This document shows positions 1 through 12,167 of a stretch of 64,000 nt of DNA, piece by piece (position 1 is the stretch's first letter; every line of letters starts with the position of its first letter). The DNA lies in NCBI GenBank assembly GCA_004352715.1, contig SCFE01000069.1, positions 1 through 64,000 on the forward strand, written 5' to 3'. A program made the translations under genes and the position numbers. The DNA is from Hofstenia miamia (lineage: Eukaryota > Xenacoelomorpha > Acoela). The notes under the pieces were generated by a model, which saw only the letters and a program-made list of their open reading frames with translations, was not told the DNA's origin and made no database searches.

Positions 1-20
1 ATATATATATATATATATAT

Positions 21-474
21 GCATACATGCATAGTAATAATGAATAACAAATTGTATTTATTAATACATAAGATCTTAGTTTCATAGCAGATCTCCTTAT
101 AAAACGATTCTATATTGAAGTAGTCTAATTTTGGATAAGTACTGCGAAGTTAGTTTTTTAAATATTTGGCATAAAATTATCAACATTCTCTACATAATCA
201 TTAGCTCCATTGTAACAATGCCTTTTATTTTCATAATTCATCAATATCTTATTTTCAAATTGTGCACTTTTTGGTAATGGCACAACTATTCAAAGGCGAG
301 TTTCTCAGTATCTACTATATAAAAATATAAACCTGATTTTTTAATACATGATGATATCTCAGTTGATTTATCGAATGCAATGTTTTATATTAATGTAAAT
401 ACTCATATTAACAAAATTATCGCGGGAAAACTGAAACGAATTAATTCTTTTCATGTCATGGCTTTCAGTGGAAG
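21..474. other. AT-rich sequence, no gene seen
   Basis: The window opens inside an AT microsatellite (bases 1-20). The rest up to the transposase remnant is AT-rich and has no open frame or motif I can support. Confidence 0.6.
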
Positions 475-1166
475 GAAACACTTTGTATTCTTTACTCACT
501 TGGAGAAAGAAATTTTAAGACGTTATTGAATGCAACACAGATTTATAAACGAACTTTATATCGGAATTTGAAGAGGTTGGACGAGAGTGAAACCCTTGAA
601 AGAATACAGGGAATTGGGTCACCCAAAAAGATTTCAGGAAATGGCTAAAAGAGACTTGTGAAACTTGCAATTGCCCATCCATCCGAAATATTCTGCAAGA
701 GACATTAAAAAGCAACTAATGGATGAGTTTCTGAAATAACCATCCAAAGAAGATTGAAAAGTGCTGGCCTTACCAAAAAGAAACCACACAACGTTCCATT
801 TCTGATCCAGGAGCGCATCCGAAAAAGATTGATTTTTTATCGAGATATGGAGGGCTTTGCCTGGAATATAGTTTTCATTACAGCCGAGTGCCTCTTTCAT
901 ATGCATCAGAACACAATAAAATAATGGTGCAAAGTTGGTAGAACCCACAAAAGCGTATGACCAAGTGTTCACCTCATATGATGATATTGGGTGCACTTTC
1001 TCACAAAGGTTTCTACATTACTGTACTAAAAGGCAATGTTAACTCCGATAAATACATCGCAATTCTTGAGAAGCTCATGCCCTATGCTAACACAATGTAC
1101 CCTGACGGTTGGTTACTGCAACAATACGAGGCAAGAGCGCATACTTCAAACGTGTGTTTGTTTTAG
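475..1166 (+). pseudogene. Decayed Tc1/mariner-type transposase
   Basis: Reading all plus frames together gives the order expected of a Tc1-like transposase. First comes an N-terminal helix-turn-helix region with a YRNLKRL-type segment (about 545-590). A GIGSPKK linker follows (about 610-635), equivalent to the GRPR-like linker between the two DNA-binding halves. The catalytic half contains LGALSHKGFY (about 990) and LLQQYEARAHTS (about 1115-1150). In active relatives the last motif is of the form QQDNAPxHxS, so the second catalytic Asp is Tyr here. The first Asp region (near 865-890) also lacks its acidic residue. There are several in-frame stops and the C-terminal NPIE region is missing. 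What is seen is the motif order and the lesions; family assignment rests on known Tc1/IS630 motifs. It cannot encode an active enzyme. Confidence 0.8.
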
Positions 1167-1459
1167 TGACAATTTAGTGCAACCACTTCAGTGGCCTCTC
1201 AACAAATAATTTTCCGTAGACATTTTTTGCTGAGTTACATATTTTAATAGATCATAAACACACACTTTACGTGAAATTGGCAGTAATATTTCGAATGAAT
1301 ACAATCAAACGTCTGCAATATCTGCAACATTTACAATTTTATTGAGAGACAATTTTAGGTAACTCTAACACTAATTGCAGTTCCAACACTTGCGCAAATC
1401 TTAGTTGGTGCTAGGTTCAGCATGCATGAATACTTTGTTCTTTCTCAAATAGCAATATA

Positions 1460-1490
<31 letters not shown>

Positions 1491-1966
1491 AGAATTTAGC
1501 TTTTTATATAAATTTGTTGCTGTTTTTCAGCTGAAATATTTTTCCACTTTCAGTTTGGAAATTTTTAATTGAAAATTTCTAAAATATAGGCAAGCCGTAC
1601 AAAATATATTTCAAAACTACTCATCAGATTTGCTTCAAACTAGGTGGAATCATTTTCTAATATAATCCTAAAACTAAAAACCTTTAAAAAAATAAATAAA
1701 TTTTGCATTTGCTTTAGTGTTTGAGTTGGTCCTGGGATGACAGGATATCATAGAATGTAGATAGGGAATACTTGAAAATATATTATTCCATAAGTTGTGA
1801 TCCAATTGTAACATACGGCCATAATTTCAATATCATAATGCCAAGCTCAAGCTGAATATAGAATATGAAACTAAATATTATATGATATATGTTGAAAATA
1901 CCATGAGGTCACTTGACACCAAGAAATTCCTTGTTTTGAATATTATACGAATGTAGTATGATCTAT

Positions 1967-2003
<37 letters not shown>

Positions 2004-2080
2004 GAACAAAATGGGCATATTGCCTTAGTTATTTGAAAACAAATTAATTACATTGTAATTTACATAGCATCCGATATTAT
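1167..2080. other. Non-coding, with short microsatellites
   Basis: AT-rich DNA with an (ATT)n tract at about 1463-1490 and an (AT)n tract at about 1971-2000. No coding frame is supported. Confidence 0.6.
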
Positions 2081-2495
2081 NNNNNNNNNNNNNNNNNNNN
2101 NNNNNNNNNNNNNNNNNNNNNNNNNNNNNNNNNNNNNNNNNNNNNNNNNNNNNNNNNNNNNNNNNNNNNNNNNNNNNNNNNNNNNNNNNNNNNNNNNNNN
2201 NNNNNNNNNNNNNNNNNNNNNNNNNNNNNNNNNNNNNNNNNNNNNNNNNNNNNNNNNNNNNNNNNNNNNNNNNNNNNNNNNNNNNNNNNNNNNNNNNNNN
2301 NNNNNNNNNNNNNNNNNNNNNNNNNNNNNNNNNNNNNNNNNNNNNNNNNNNNNNNNNNNNNNNNNNNNNNNNNNNNNNNNNNNNNNNNNNNNNNNNNNNN
2401 NNNNNNATATATATATATGAACAAAATGGGCATATTGCCTTAGTTATTTGAAAACAAATTAATTACATTGTAATTTACATAGCATCCGATATTAT
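2002..2495. repeat. Gap flanked by duplicated 79-bp sequence
   Basis: Bases 2002-2080 recur exactly at 2417-2495, either side of a 326-base run of N (2081-2406) that ends in (AT)n. The simplest reading is a contig overlap that was not merged because the AT microsatellite could not be resolved, so the gap may be spurious. Confidence 0.85.
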
Positions 2496-2699
2496 GCATT
2501 AAATTATGTTCATTGCACTGCTTATACTGTGCAAATATCTTCAATACTTTTTGAGCAATAGTTAGACACGTTTTATCAACTTTCAATTGTGGCTTTTCAA
2601 ATGAATTATATGTATTTTCTATTAATCCCTTTGGGTAAAGACATTAGAAGAAGAATATCATACATGTTATATTTATCAACCTAAAAAGTGCATTTTCAT

Positions 2700-3548
2700 C
2701 AAAGGGAATCTGACAAGGAAACAATCATTTTCAATTTTAAGAGATATGGAAAGAGAAGCATTTGCCCCCAAAAAGCTCATTTCTAATTAGAAATATTCCA
2801 GTATTTGTTAATATTATTGATGATTTTTTAGACGAAGTAGAACTTCAATGTAGAGAACACCTTGGTGACAACGAAAAAAAATTGCTCCATTATATTTAAA
2901 AAATAAAGAAAAAAAGTAGCTATTAGAACTATTCCTGAAAAATTTAGTTACATAATGTCAAATGGAGAAGTCCGTGTAGGAATCAAAATATGCCCCTTTT
3001 ATTCAGCCTATGCAATGTAGAAAGTGCTTAATGTATGGCCATTTTGCAAGATTCTGTAGAAAAGCAGTTATCCGCAAATTCTGCAGTGAAAATCATGAAT
3101 CCATGGATTGCTGCAAATATATTAGCAGATTTAGTGAATGCAGTGAACATGACAAAGCAAAAAGGTTGTTAATTAAAAGAACAGATTTTGGTGGGAATAC
3201 ACAAAATGAATTACTAGTACAAAGTAATATGGAAAAGCAAACGAAAAAAATAACAAAGCAATTTAAACTACCAATTCTTCTTCTAAGAAATGCACAATCC
3301 CTAAATAATAAAATGACAGAATTAGAAATGGTACTACAAGGAAAATGTGCTAGTCTTGCAGTTATAACTGAAACATGGGCTGATAAGAATTCAATTATTC
3401 TACATGACACAGCAAATTACTAAGTTCATAGATTGATAAGAAGCAAAACAATACAAGAAAAACGAAGAGGGGTGGCTATATGTGCAAGTAAAACATATAA
3501 GTATAAACAAATTCTAGAATCCGAGAATAACGATGGTGAATTTACTTG

Positions 3549-3584
<36 letters not shown>

Positions 3585-4500
3585 ATTGTGAATTCGAACT
3601 CATATGTATAGGATTCTATAGTCATAATTATAGTTTTGCCGATGTAACATACAAAACATTTGCAGACTTAATGATAATTGAAATTCAGAATATTCGTGAA
3701 GAGTATGAGCCAAAGATTAATATATTGATAGCAGGTGATATAAATAGAGCTCCACAGCAGTATATAATAGATGAACTCGGATTAAATTCAGAATTGAATT
3801 TTCTCACAAGGGGATGGGCAACACTGGACAAGATTTTTACCAATATGGATCATGTTTATAAAATGCCTGAAAAACTTCCAGTTCTCGGAAATTCTGATGA
3901 AATTTGTGTTCTTTACGAACCCTTAAATAGAAAGAATAAGAGAGATATTTTGTTTTTGATTTTAGTGAAAAATGCATTGTAAAATAGAAAGATACTTTTG
4001 GCAAGTAAATTGGAAACTATTCTATAATGATGACTGCGATCATTTGACTAACAATATTTACAAAGTTTTAAACTGAATCTATACAATATACCTGAAAAAG
4101 AAAATAAAAATATCAAACAAAGATGCCCTCCATGGAAAGCACCTTTTCTAAAATATTTATTGAATAAAAAACATGACGCTGAAAAAAATAGCAGCCAACA
4201 AGTAAAGAAGTCATCTAAGCAAATAGCGGAAGTACGTATATTTCAGGAAATGATACTAAACACAAAACACAAAAAAATATCAAACATTAAAAATAAAACG
4301 AAACAGTTGAAAGTTAACTCATATTTTGCAAATATATGTACATACGAAGATTGATTAAATTGGGAAAATGATTCCACCCATACTGGACAAATAGCATTAC
4401 CGCAAGTATACCAAGTTTATAATTTTCTAAGAATCATTAATAACAATAAGGCGGCAGGACGATATCCATCTTGTTTCTGGAAAATACATTCATTAGTTCT
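2700..4500 (+). pseudogene. Decayed LINE: zinc knuckle, endonuclease, start of RT
   Basis: Several frames in consistent order make a non-LTR retrotransposon. Upstream of 3010 is a degraded nucleic-acid-binding region. At about 3013-3060 is a CX2CX4HX4C zinc knuckle. An apurinic-like endonuclease start follows near 3274 (LLLRNAQSLNNK) and continues with AVITETWADK near 3358. The central endonuclease motif ILIAGDIN is near 3725 and a degraded C-terminal segment (GWATLDKIFTN, then NSDE where active enzymes have SDH) is near 3810-3900. A linker follows, then a piece resembling the start of the reverse transcriptase fingers (NNNKAAGRYPSCFWK, near 4440-4485). Frameshifts and stops separate these pieces. 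A TA/TG microsatellite has expanded inside the endonuclease (about 3549-3584). The element is cut off at about 4500 by another repeat, so the RT core is absent. Confidence 0.8.
3549..3584. repeat. (TA)n(TG)n microsatellite
   Basis: A run of TA dinucleotides passes directly into a run of TG dinucleotides inside the decayed LINE endonuclease. Confidence 0.9.
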
Positions 4501-5190
4501 CAGCAAACCCTGCCTCCATCCACAGACTTTGTGCCCTGCCCCATTTCAACTTGTTGACGTCTGCTCCATATTGCTCAAAGCTTTATGTTTAACAGCACCA
4601 AACTGTCTTACACAAAAATTCTAGCTTCAAAAACCACTTGCAATTCTTATTGTCCCATGTTTGTTCGATGAAAACTCTCATAGCATTACATACCCACCAC
4701 CACTGCCAAATATTTTGAATCCTTACTGCTTTGAAGATACAGAATCATTTTTTCAAATGCCATCTCTACTATTACTACCAATAGGAATCTAATAACAATA
4801 TATATTATAATTAATATTAATAGACAAATAACAAATTATAAAGCTAATATTTTATGCAATATATTTATGCAAGGATAATTGCAAAGCCTAATAATATTGA
4901 CTGTTGATAATATTGAGTGGAATCCAATTTCGATGAGTTGGAAATATGTGATAATTGATTTTTCAAAATTTCAAGGTCAATCAAATTTTTATTAAGTAGA
5001 TAACGGTGATGCAAAAAAATTACTTTTACAATCTCTAAAACTAGCAGTTCTTTGGTTCAGTTTTTCTCAACTCAAGAGTGTTTTTACCCCACTTTCCCCA
5101 TGGGTACCCATTTTAGAAAAATCCCCCGCCCCGCTTCCATCTTTGCTCTAGAATTAAGCATTTATATGCTACTCAGCATTATAAAGGGTG
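4500..5190. repeat. Dispersed repeat, copy 1
   Basis: This stretch shares its order of short motifs with 15525-16290: a CCCTGCC-rich start, TTTGTGCCCTGCCCCATTT, TATTGTCCCAT, AATGCCATCTCTACTATT, then a GGTACCC-like end. Divergence is substantial but the collinearity is clear. It interrupts the LINE at 4500. I see no coding capacity. Confidence 0.65.
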
Positions 5191-6126
5191 TTTCAAAAGT
5201 CTTGTCAACAACGATTTTTAATACCTCAAAACTAATAGGAGTTGAAAAAATAAAATTGGTAATGTTGGAAAGGTTGCAGTTTCAAGTTTTGAGAGGGAAT
5301 CTTCTATGTTGCTCATAATGAGCACCATTTGTCACACGGCAGACATGTAGTCCATAGTCCATTTCATGCCAAACCGTTCCAGCATCTCGACGTCAATNGA
5401 AAACTCTCATAGCATTACATACCCACCACCACTGCCAAATATTTTGAATCCTTACTGCTTTGAAGATACAGAATCATTTTTTCAAATGCCATCTCTACTA
5501 TTACTACCAATAGGAATCTAATAACAATATATATTATAATTAATATTAATAGACAAATAACAAATTATAAAGCTAATATTTTATGCAATATATTTATGCA
5601 AGGATAATTGCAAAGCCTAATAATATTGACTGTTGATAATATTGAGTGGAATCCAATTTCGATGAGTTGGAAATATGTGATAATTGATTTTTCAAAATTT
5701 CAAGGTCAATCAAATTTTTATTAAGTAGATAACGGTGATGCAAAAAAATTACTTTTACAATCTCTAAAACTAGCAGTTCTTTGGTTCAGTTTTTCTCAAC
5801 TCAAGAGTGTTTTTACCCCACTTTCCCCATGGGTACCCATTTTAGAAAAATCCCCCGCCCCGCTTCCATCTTTGCTCTAGAATTAAGCATTTATATGCTA
5901 CTCAGCATTATAAAGGGTGTTTCAAAAGTCTTGTCAACAACGATTTTTAATACCTCAAAACTAATAGGAGTTGAAAAAATAAAATTGGTAATGTTGGAAA
6001 GGTTGCAGTTTCAAGTTTTGAGAGGGAATCTTCTATGTTGCTCATAATGAGCACCATTTGTCACACGGCAGACATGTAGTCCATAGTCCATTTCATGCCA
6101 AACCGTTCCAGCATCTCGACGTCAAT
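4670..6126. repeat. Two 728-bp identical copies joined by one n
   Basis: Bases 4670-5397 recur at 5399-6126 with a constant offset of 729, separated only by an n at 5398. Every stretch I compared was identical. A single ambiguous base between long identical copies is the signature of an assembly join, not a biological tandem repeat. The second copy runs on into the complete mariner-like element, so the second copy is the better guide to the real locus. Confidence 0.85.
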
Positions 6127-6570
6127 GGTTTCCACAACTGCCATTACTCGAGCCTTTAGTTCGTCAATATCTCTTGGAAAGGGCGGCACATAAACTTGTT
6201 GCTTGACAAAGCCCCAAAGAAAAATGTCACACAGGATAAGATCTGGAAATCTAGGAGGCCAGGGCATGAGAACGTAATCACCTCGCCCAGATCTCCCAAT
6301 CCATCTACCAGGCACAAAACACGTTCACTTTTGGCATCTTACAATGGATTTCCTTTCAGGGGCTTCTTTCACGAAATTGGAGGACGCAAAATGACTTTTC
6401 TTGTTGAGAGAACACCAGCACTGCACCTGGAAAGATAAGACAACAATAATTAGTATGACCAAAAATTTTTTTACACAAGCTTTAAAATGGCAACAGTTTC
6501 ATTTTTCTACCTGGAATAGTTCATGAGATATACACATTTGTAAAGTTCCCAAAACTTTTCAAACACCCTG
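5913..6570 (-). mobile_element. Mariner-like element with TIRs and TA target duplication
   Basis: The left end AAGGGTGTTTCAAAAGT pairs as an inverted repeat with the right end ACTTTTCAAACACCCTG, with about two mismatches. Both ends are bordered by TA (5911-5912 and 6571-6572), the target site of Tc1/mariner elements. Inside, on the minus strand, is the C-terminal part of a transposase. At about 658 bp the element is too short to be autonomous. A truncated left part of the same element appears at about 5184-5397 because of the assembly duplication. Confidence 0.8.
6061..6440 (-). pseudogene. Transposase C-terminal fragment (mariner-like)
   Basis: The 84-residue frame at 6061-6315 contains a WPPRFPDLILCDIFLWG segment, the typical stretch around the last catalytic acid of mariner-like DDE transposases, followed by VKQQVYVPP and an ELKARV tail. 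The frame upstream to about 6440 is broken by stops. The N-terminal DNA-binding domain and the first two catalytic acids are absent. It lies within the TIR-bounded element at 5913-6570 and so is the internal relic of that element. Confidence 0.8.
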
Positions 6571-7812
6571 TATTATAATTTGTATTTATCTTAGCTGCAT
6601 GCAAGAATATTTCCAATTTCCAAATGATAAGAGAACTATAGTTTTGAAAATGTACTATTTGGAATTCTGATAATGATTTTATGCAATCTAAATTCCTTTA
6701 GGAGATTTTCCAGTGATATTAATCAAATGTTACAGATAGCAATAATTATGCAATTATTGTTCTCTATATTTTCTCCAACAACAATTTTAAATTTAGTGTC
6801 TCAAAATCGATTTGTATTGCCTCAATATATGTTTCTTTATCAATAATAATAAAATCTTTCAAAAATTTTAGATCATTTTGAATGATGTCCAAAATTATTT
6901 CATATTTATTAATAGAAAATACATAAATCTGTTCGATTTTGACATTATAAATGGTTTCTCTGCAATGCATATTAAGATTGAGATTGAGATTTTTATCTCA
7001 AGTTATCCTAATATGTAACAAAGCTTGACTTCTCTGTTTGCAGTTTTACAATACTGTTTTTCTTTGCAAAGTGTATGAATTCAGTCTTTAAATATTTTAT
7101 GTTGATTTCGTTTTTTTGACAGAAATTCAATTTTTTTAGTACGTTTATTGCAGTTCTCTTTTTCTTTGCCAGGATTTATCAAAACTACCAAGTGTTGATC
7201 AAACACATAATATGTACACTTATTTTTAAACTTCTCCTACTCTAGCCAAACGATTGCTCTATTTAATATAGATTTCATTAGAGAATTCCCGCGTATGCTG
7301 TTTTTAATAAGTGAAAATTTATCGAAATTTGAGAAGTTTTTTCTTGCTGTCAGATCCTTTGTGAATGAAATTATAATTTCATTAATATTTGCAGACCGAA
7401 TTAGATTTAATGCATTTGACAGAGGGAAGGAGTTCAACCATTCTGATGAATTGAATTTTATTAACAATTTTTCCCGAAGTTTTTTTAACATTTGATCTGT
7501 ATTCTTATTATTCTTGCAATCCATTTTTTTCTAATTCTGAATCCAGAGGTTTTGCAAGGGATTCTTGCCAATTTGAGCAAAATCGATTTATACAATACAA
7601 TGAACCACCTTTTAGTTTCATGGTATTTAAAATTGGCGTATGAAACGAATGGTTTACACGTTTTTGAATTTCCTAAGTGATATCAAAACATTCAAGTAAT
7701 TTGCTACTCACAAAACTTAAATCAACATAGAGGTTCCTGTGGTATGAAAATTTGTAGGACCTTGAGAAGGACCATTTAGAGTTCTTATATTGTTTGCTCT
7801 TGTAAAATTTAC
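6571..7812. other. AT-rich; possible extension of a LINE remnant
   Basis: Two short minus-strand frames (6764-6970 and 7237-7524) lie downstream of a LINE endonuclease fragment on the same strand. They might be its linker region, but carry no diagnostic motif. Otherwise the stretch is AT-rich with no supported gene. Confidence 0.4.
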
Positions 7813-8040
7813 CTAAGCTTCTCCAAAAAAATCTGTGGTTTCCTTACCAAAAGTTGGATGATGTGCATTAAAATCTCCACATAACATTAAATATTCATTG
7901 CCTCTATTGCACTTCTTCATTTTAGCTATAATTTTTTCAACTTTATCAGCAGATCTCGATAAATTTGGCTTGCAATAAACACTAGCAAGGTTCACCTGAA
8001 AGTTACCCAATTTTATGCTTATGCTAGAAATGTATATGAC
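7813..8040 (-). pseudogene. LINE endonuclease fragment
   Basis: The minus frame reads VNLASVYCKPN, then about 25 residues later LMLCGDFNAHHPTFG. This is the GDFNAHHP core of the apurinic-like endonuclease of non-LTR retrotransposons, with the ASVYxPP strand before it. The frame is broken about 10 codons upstream of its first Met and there is no reverse transcriptase nearby. It is a second, independent LINE copy, distinct in sequence from the plus-strand element at 2.7-4.5 kb. Confidence 0.75.
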
Positions 8041-8495
8041 ATCATCAATATTAAATCATTTTGACCAATTATAGCATTATTATCATTGCCATAATAAACC
8101 TAGTTGTAAAATGGAACTCTTTTTTTCTGAATATGTTATAATAGAAAGATCAATTTTTCATCTATAGATATTTTCTGAAATTGGTAAAAAATCCATATAA
8201 TGCTGTTTCACATTGCCTTGAATATTGGTAAATGACATTATCTAGATTAAAATAAAATAAATATGGGAAATAAGTGCTTTATAGTAATTTGAAATGGAAG
8301 ATTCGGTTTGGCTAATGTATTACTGACTGTATTCTAAATTGCATAAATTTTGAGATGAATTGCGCATTGTCATTTCTCAATGAATAATATATATATACCA
8401 AGATGGTGGACAGGTTCTAGTGGTGCTGCGGGTTTTTGTGTTATAAGCTGATGTTTTCCTTGATGATAATCTTTGTGATTTTATCTGGATCGCTT
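8041..8495. other. Non-coding AT-rich sequence
   Basis: No frame with recognisable content; a short AT tract lies at about 8387-8397. Confidence 0.55.
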
Positions 8496-8783
8496 CCCAG
8501 TAAACATAGAACTGTTGTAACGACGTCGTTTTTGTGTTGTATTGGCGTTTAATAGGCGTTGAATTGTTTGAGTGGCGTTTATAGTGCGGCTTAATAGCAA
8601 AAAAATATTTAAAAATAGGAATAATTTTAGTATTATGACAATTTGATGATAAATTTTTTAAAAACTGCATTTTTATTGATAGTCTGTCGTTTTATTGTGA
8701 AAAGACGTTGTTTTGTAATGTCGTTTTAGTGCCGTTATTATGTCGTTCAGCGACGTCGCTACAAAAGTTCTATGTTTACTGGG
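8496..8783. mobile_element. 288-bp MITE with long terminal inverted repeats
   Basis: The left end starts CCCAGTAAACATAGAAC and the right end is its complement, ending GTTCTATGTTTACTGGG. The inverted match continues through an ACGACGTCG-like motif on both sides, roughly 33 bp with a few mismatches. The interior has repeated GGCGTTTA- and CGTTTT-type words and no coding capacity. TT flanks both ends and could be a 2-bp target duplication. Confidence 0.8.
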
Positions 8784-8799
8784 TTACACCTACCCTAAT

Positions 8800-9600
8800 C
8801 ATCATTATTATTTTGACGCGTTTTTAGTCATCATAGAATTTGAAATTTTCTCGCAGAATGTTAGCCCAGATGACCTTGTTGGCGCCTCTAAATCTGTATC
8901 CTCATATTCTTAATTTTTTCTTTTGTATTGGTTATTTTAACCTAGATAGGTGCTCGTTCTTTGTAAATGATTTCTGGTGGGTTTTTGGAATCGACCAGGA
9001 GGCGGTTCTCTTGTTGTTTGTCCTTAAGACGTCATACAGCCTCTTTCCATTTTGGTTTCTCTTTGCATGCGACTATTGTGTCGTAGTTATTAAAGTAGAG
9101 TTTGTGACTGGGAATGACATGCTTTCTTCTTTTTTATTAATGTGTAATAAATCGTATCGCCAGATGGGAGGATGCGACTTTTTTCTCAAGGTTAAGCCAT
9201 GACCCATGAGTAGATGTGATTTGAGCAGCGCTGATGCATATCAGGGAATTTAGCAATTTGTGATCTATTTCAGGGATAACTGTTAATTATGATGTAGTTT
9301 TTAGTAGTTGCTTTGTTTTATGTTCAGGACGAAAACGGCTGAGGCACATTTGATGTAGAGAGCAATCTGTTCATTGGGTGTCATAAGAGTTTCAAGATTA
9401 AGTTTTTATGAGAAACAATTTTTTGATTATTTCAATGTTTGATTGTTTCTTGGGGTGGTCAACAATGTGCGTGATTCCAATTTGGTGTCTGTTGTTCAGA
9501 AGCAAACGTTCAATTAGCATGTTTTGGTCCTCACCACCAGTGCCATCATCACTCGCATGGGGGACGCCCGCTAGGGGGACCCAAAAGGAGAACAAATAAC
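8800..9600 (-). pseudogene. Unrecognised decayed coding sequence, part D
   Basis: Minus-strand frames in this interval are unusually rich in charged and hydrophobic amino acids and can be followed in order across frameshifts and stops. One is an open piece at 9398-9595 (with LIERLLLNNRHQIGITHIVD). A segment in another frame near 9300-9390 reads NEQIALYIKCASAVF. A longer frame at about 8830-9230 includes KRLYDVLRTNNKRT and GANKVIWANILREN. No known domain or catalytic motif is visible. It is the most downstream of several minus-strand fragments between 8.8 and 15.5 kb that may be parts of one large decayed element. Whether the fragments are one gene or several is inference. Confidence 0.35.
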
Positions 9601-11235
9601 CGTGTGGGTTGAATCCATTTCAACACAAGCAAAAAACAGAGAATGTCACTTTTCTTAGACAGGGGAAGATCAAAAACAAAGAATGTAACTCTTCTGATAG
9701 AGGGGGTACAAAAAACCAGAAAAAACGAGAATATAACTTTTCTTAGAATGACAAATTCTTCCTGACAGTTGGGAGCCTGTCAAATAAACAACCAATCGAT
9801 AGCATAGCGAAAGACAGTGAGCAAAATTCGGGGAGTAGATTCCATCACCAAAGGTTCGGTGACAATGCTCTGACATGCACAAAAACGGAGACAAGGAAAG
9901 CAGACCACACAAACAAATCACAAGGGAGAAGGTAACACCCTTGTAGCATCAAAACATTTACAATGTGAATTAACATGAATGCACCAGCTATACATCTGTG
10001 GTAGTGAAGTTGATTCACGGCCAGGGGAAACAACTATCCCAGTTGGCTCACACCAAAAGAAAAGAAACTCAAACATAATAGTTAGAACACAGTGGCAGCA
10101 GTTCTGAATAAATCGACCACCTTGGTAGGCGTACAAACTTCACAACTGGAGTACATCTCCTAGCATCGATCCACCTGTGCATGTTAGAGAGTTCGAGATC
10201 ACTTCAGGGTCAACATGTAGAATCGGTGGCTGTGGACTATACCGGCTTTAACAAAAGAAACTTAGTTGACTCTGCAAGAAGGTTACACTTTAGACCTACA
10301 TAGAGCAGCCACGATTCCAACAGAACAATTAAATAACAAGAGATTGTAAGAACAAAAGGCATCGGTAATTCATCCACTGTAACTTTGTAACCAGGATGAC
10401 CAATTCATACGGCATCCAGCCGGAGTGCTACCTGAAGGGAAGGCAGCTTGTGCTAAGAATGTGCGGTGCTTAACTTGTCTCAACGTTTTATTCTCTACCT
10501 CAATACAAAACAAGGGTCTCAAAATAGTTCTTATTTCTCAGCTAACTATTAAATAGTGCATAACTACTGCACCTTCACGTTCGCCAACGGCATGATTTAA
10601 TCTCTGTGTCAATTATTATAAGTGCATGTATGACAAGAACAAAAGGTTTATTATTTCCCTACACCTATTCGTAACCTAATACGAACCACGATTCAGGCTA
10701 CTAACCATCCAGCGTTACGCATCACACTGGTGCCAGGTTAACAGGACTACCAAATAGTCGCAGTGACTTAAGCAAGCATTATACTAACAACAATTAGAAT
10801 AATCGTTCAAAAAGTAAACATCAGTGAAAAGAACATGTTTGGTTAAAACAAGACTTGATTCTGAAATAGCCTTTCCAAGGGCAGCGCCCAAGCAAAAAAA
10901 CGATTGCTCCAATAGTTCCCTATTTATACAAAGCGTAAATTATTACCTGCTAATTGTTTACAAATTCTAAATCACACGATCTTTCCCTCACAAATTCAAA
11001 TGAGCAACAGAATAACACGTAATATTACATTGAGGGGACAAAGTAACTACAATGAAAACTAAACCTCGAAATAGCGAGGTGACGTCAAAAGTGATGTAGA
11101 AAATACGAAATTAAACAAATTAACGGATTAGAAATTAACAAATTCTATGAAAATATTCAAACGTCCCCGAGTGACTCTAGATTACTTTGTTGATCTGTTC
11201 TTTGAGAAGTGGAGGCATTTCGAAAATGGCAGAAT
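9601..11235. other. GC-richer island without clear genes
   Basis: Sampled lines here (for example 10141-10200 and 10381-10440) are close to 50% G+C, against roughly 25-30% in most of the window. No frame longer than about 80 codons and no motif is convincing. It is sandwiched between decayed minus-strand coding pieces and may be the regulatory or terminal part of the same foreign element. Confidence 0.4.
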
Positions 11236-12160
11236 TTAACAATTCATCGCATGTAGTTGTATTGGTGTTTTAGGCTGGAGTTCAATAGTACAATAAAGGT
11301 GGTAGCAACCTGTGGCGTCTGAGGTTTTAGTGGCCATTTGGATGTTGCTGAAACTATGTTCTGGGTACTGTGATGACAGGTACGCGAAGAGTGCCATATT
11401 CTTAGTGTATATACTGCGATTATTGCAGCTGAGTATATATACTTGCATGCTGTGAGGCAGACTTTTGCAGAGGGTTGTGGTTTAAAGGGAAGACCACGTA
11501 TCAGGATATGATTTGTAATGCGTTTAGGATGTGGCGCTCCACATGTATTTTTTCGTGTTATAGTGAAATATGTGAATGTTACTTTCATGTACTCCAAGGT
11601 TGTTTTGAATATAAATCAGTGATAGCTTGCCAAAGTGGTTTTTGTAGTTCATGATTTTAGTGGGGTATTTTTCAAAGTAATCGATGTTGCGGCGTTTATC
11701 CTTTAAGGGAGATGTTGAAACAGTTTGTTCTAGAAGTAACCAGTTTTTCACCTTTCTGGGTATAGGGGTGATTGCAATTTCGAACGAGTACTTGAGGAGT
11801 TTGGTTCAAATTTGTTCGGGTGTTGGAACTTTGAGTTTGTTGTGATCTGTGAGAAATATGCTAAGAAAACATATGGTGTGGATTGCCGCATGAAACCTTT
11901 TTTCTCTTTGTAACTGATAGCGTTTATCAGTTGAGTGAGTAGGTGTTCAACAGAAATGTTGTAAGTTTTGTTAGGGCTTTCAATGTTGCCGATAGGCTAC
12001 ATTTCGTTATTGTCTGGAGTAGTGCCCGGCATGGACAAAGGTGTACGGGTACTGAATATAGAATTATTATTTTTGTTGTTGTTAAAAATACTTCTTTGAA
12101 GTTTATTGTCGATTTATGTCAATTCTCTGTACAAGGATTCCATATATCTAATGTATATGT
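11236..12160 (-). pseudogene. Unrecognised decayed coding sequence, part C
   Basis: Minus frames read in order from a possible Met near 12145, through a segment with VEHLLTQLINAIS (about 11930-11965), then a frame at 11524-11751 with LLLEQTVSTSPLKDK, and finally a frame at 11236-11448. Stops and frameshifts lie between them. The LEQTVxxxPLK signature also occurs in part A at 15274-15513, which suggests that both derive from one protein family or were duplicated. I do not recognise the family. The 5' end is cut by the TIR element that begins at 12168. Confidence 0.35.
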
Positions 12161-12167
12161 AGTATTT

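Noticed and set aside
5052-6047. Two identical 88-codon frames (5052-5318 and 5781-6047)
   Set aside because: They lie in the duplicated dispersed repeat and run into the mariner-like TIR; no protein motif, and their duplication is an assembly effect.
8840-9202. 120-codon plus-strand frame, rich in Phe, Leu and Cys
   Set aside because: It is antisense to better protein-like minus-strand frames of the decayed cluster; a hydrophobic composition is expected of such a shadow.
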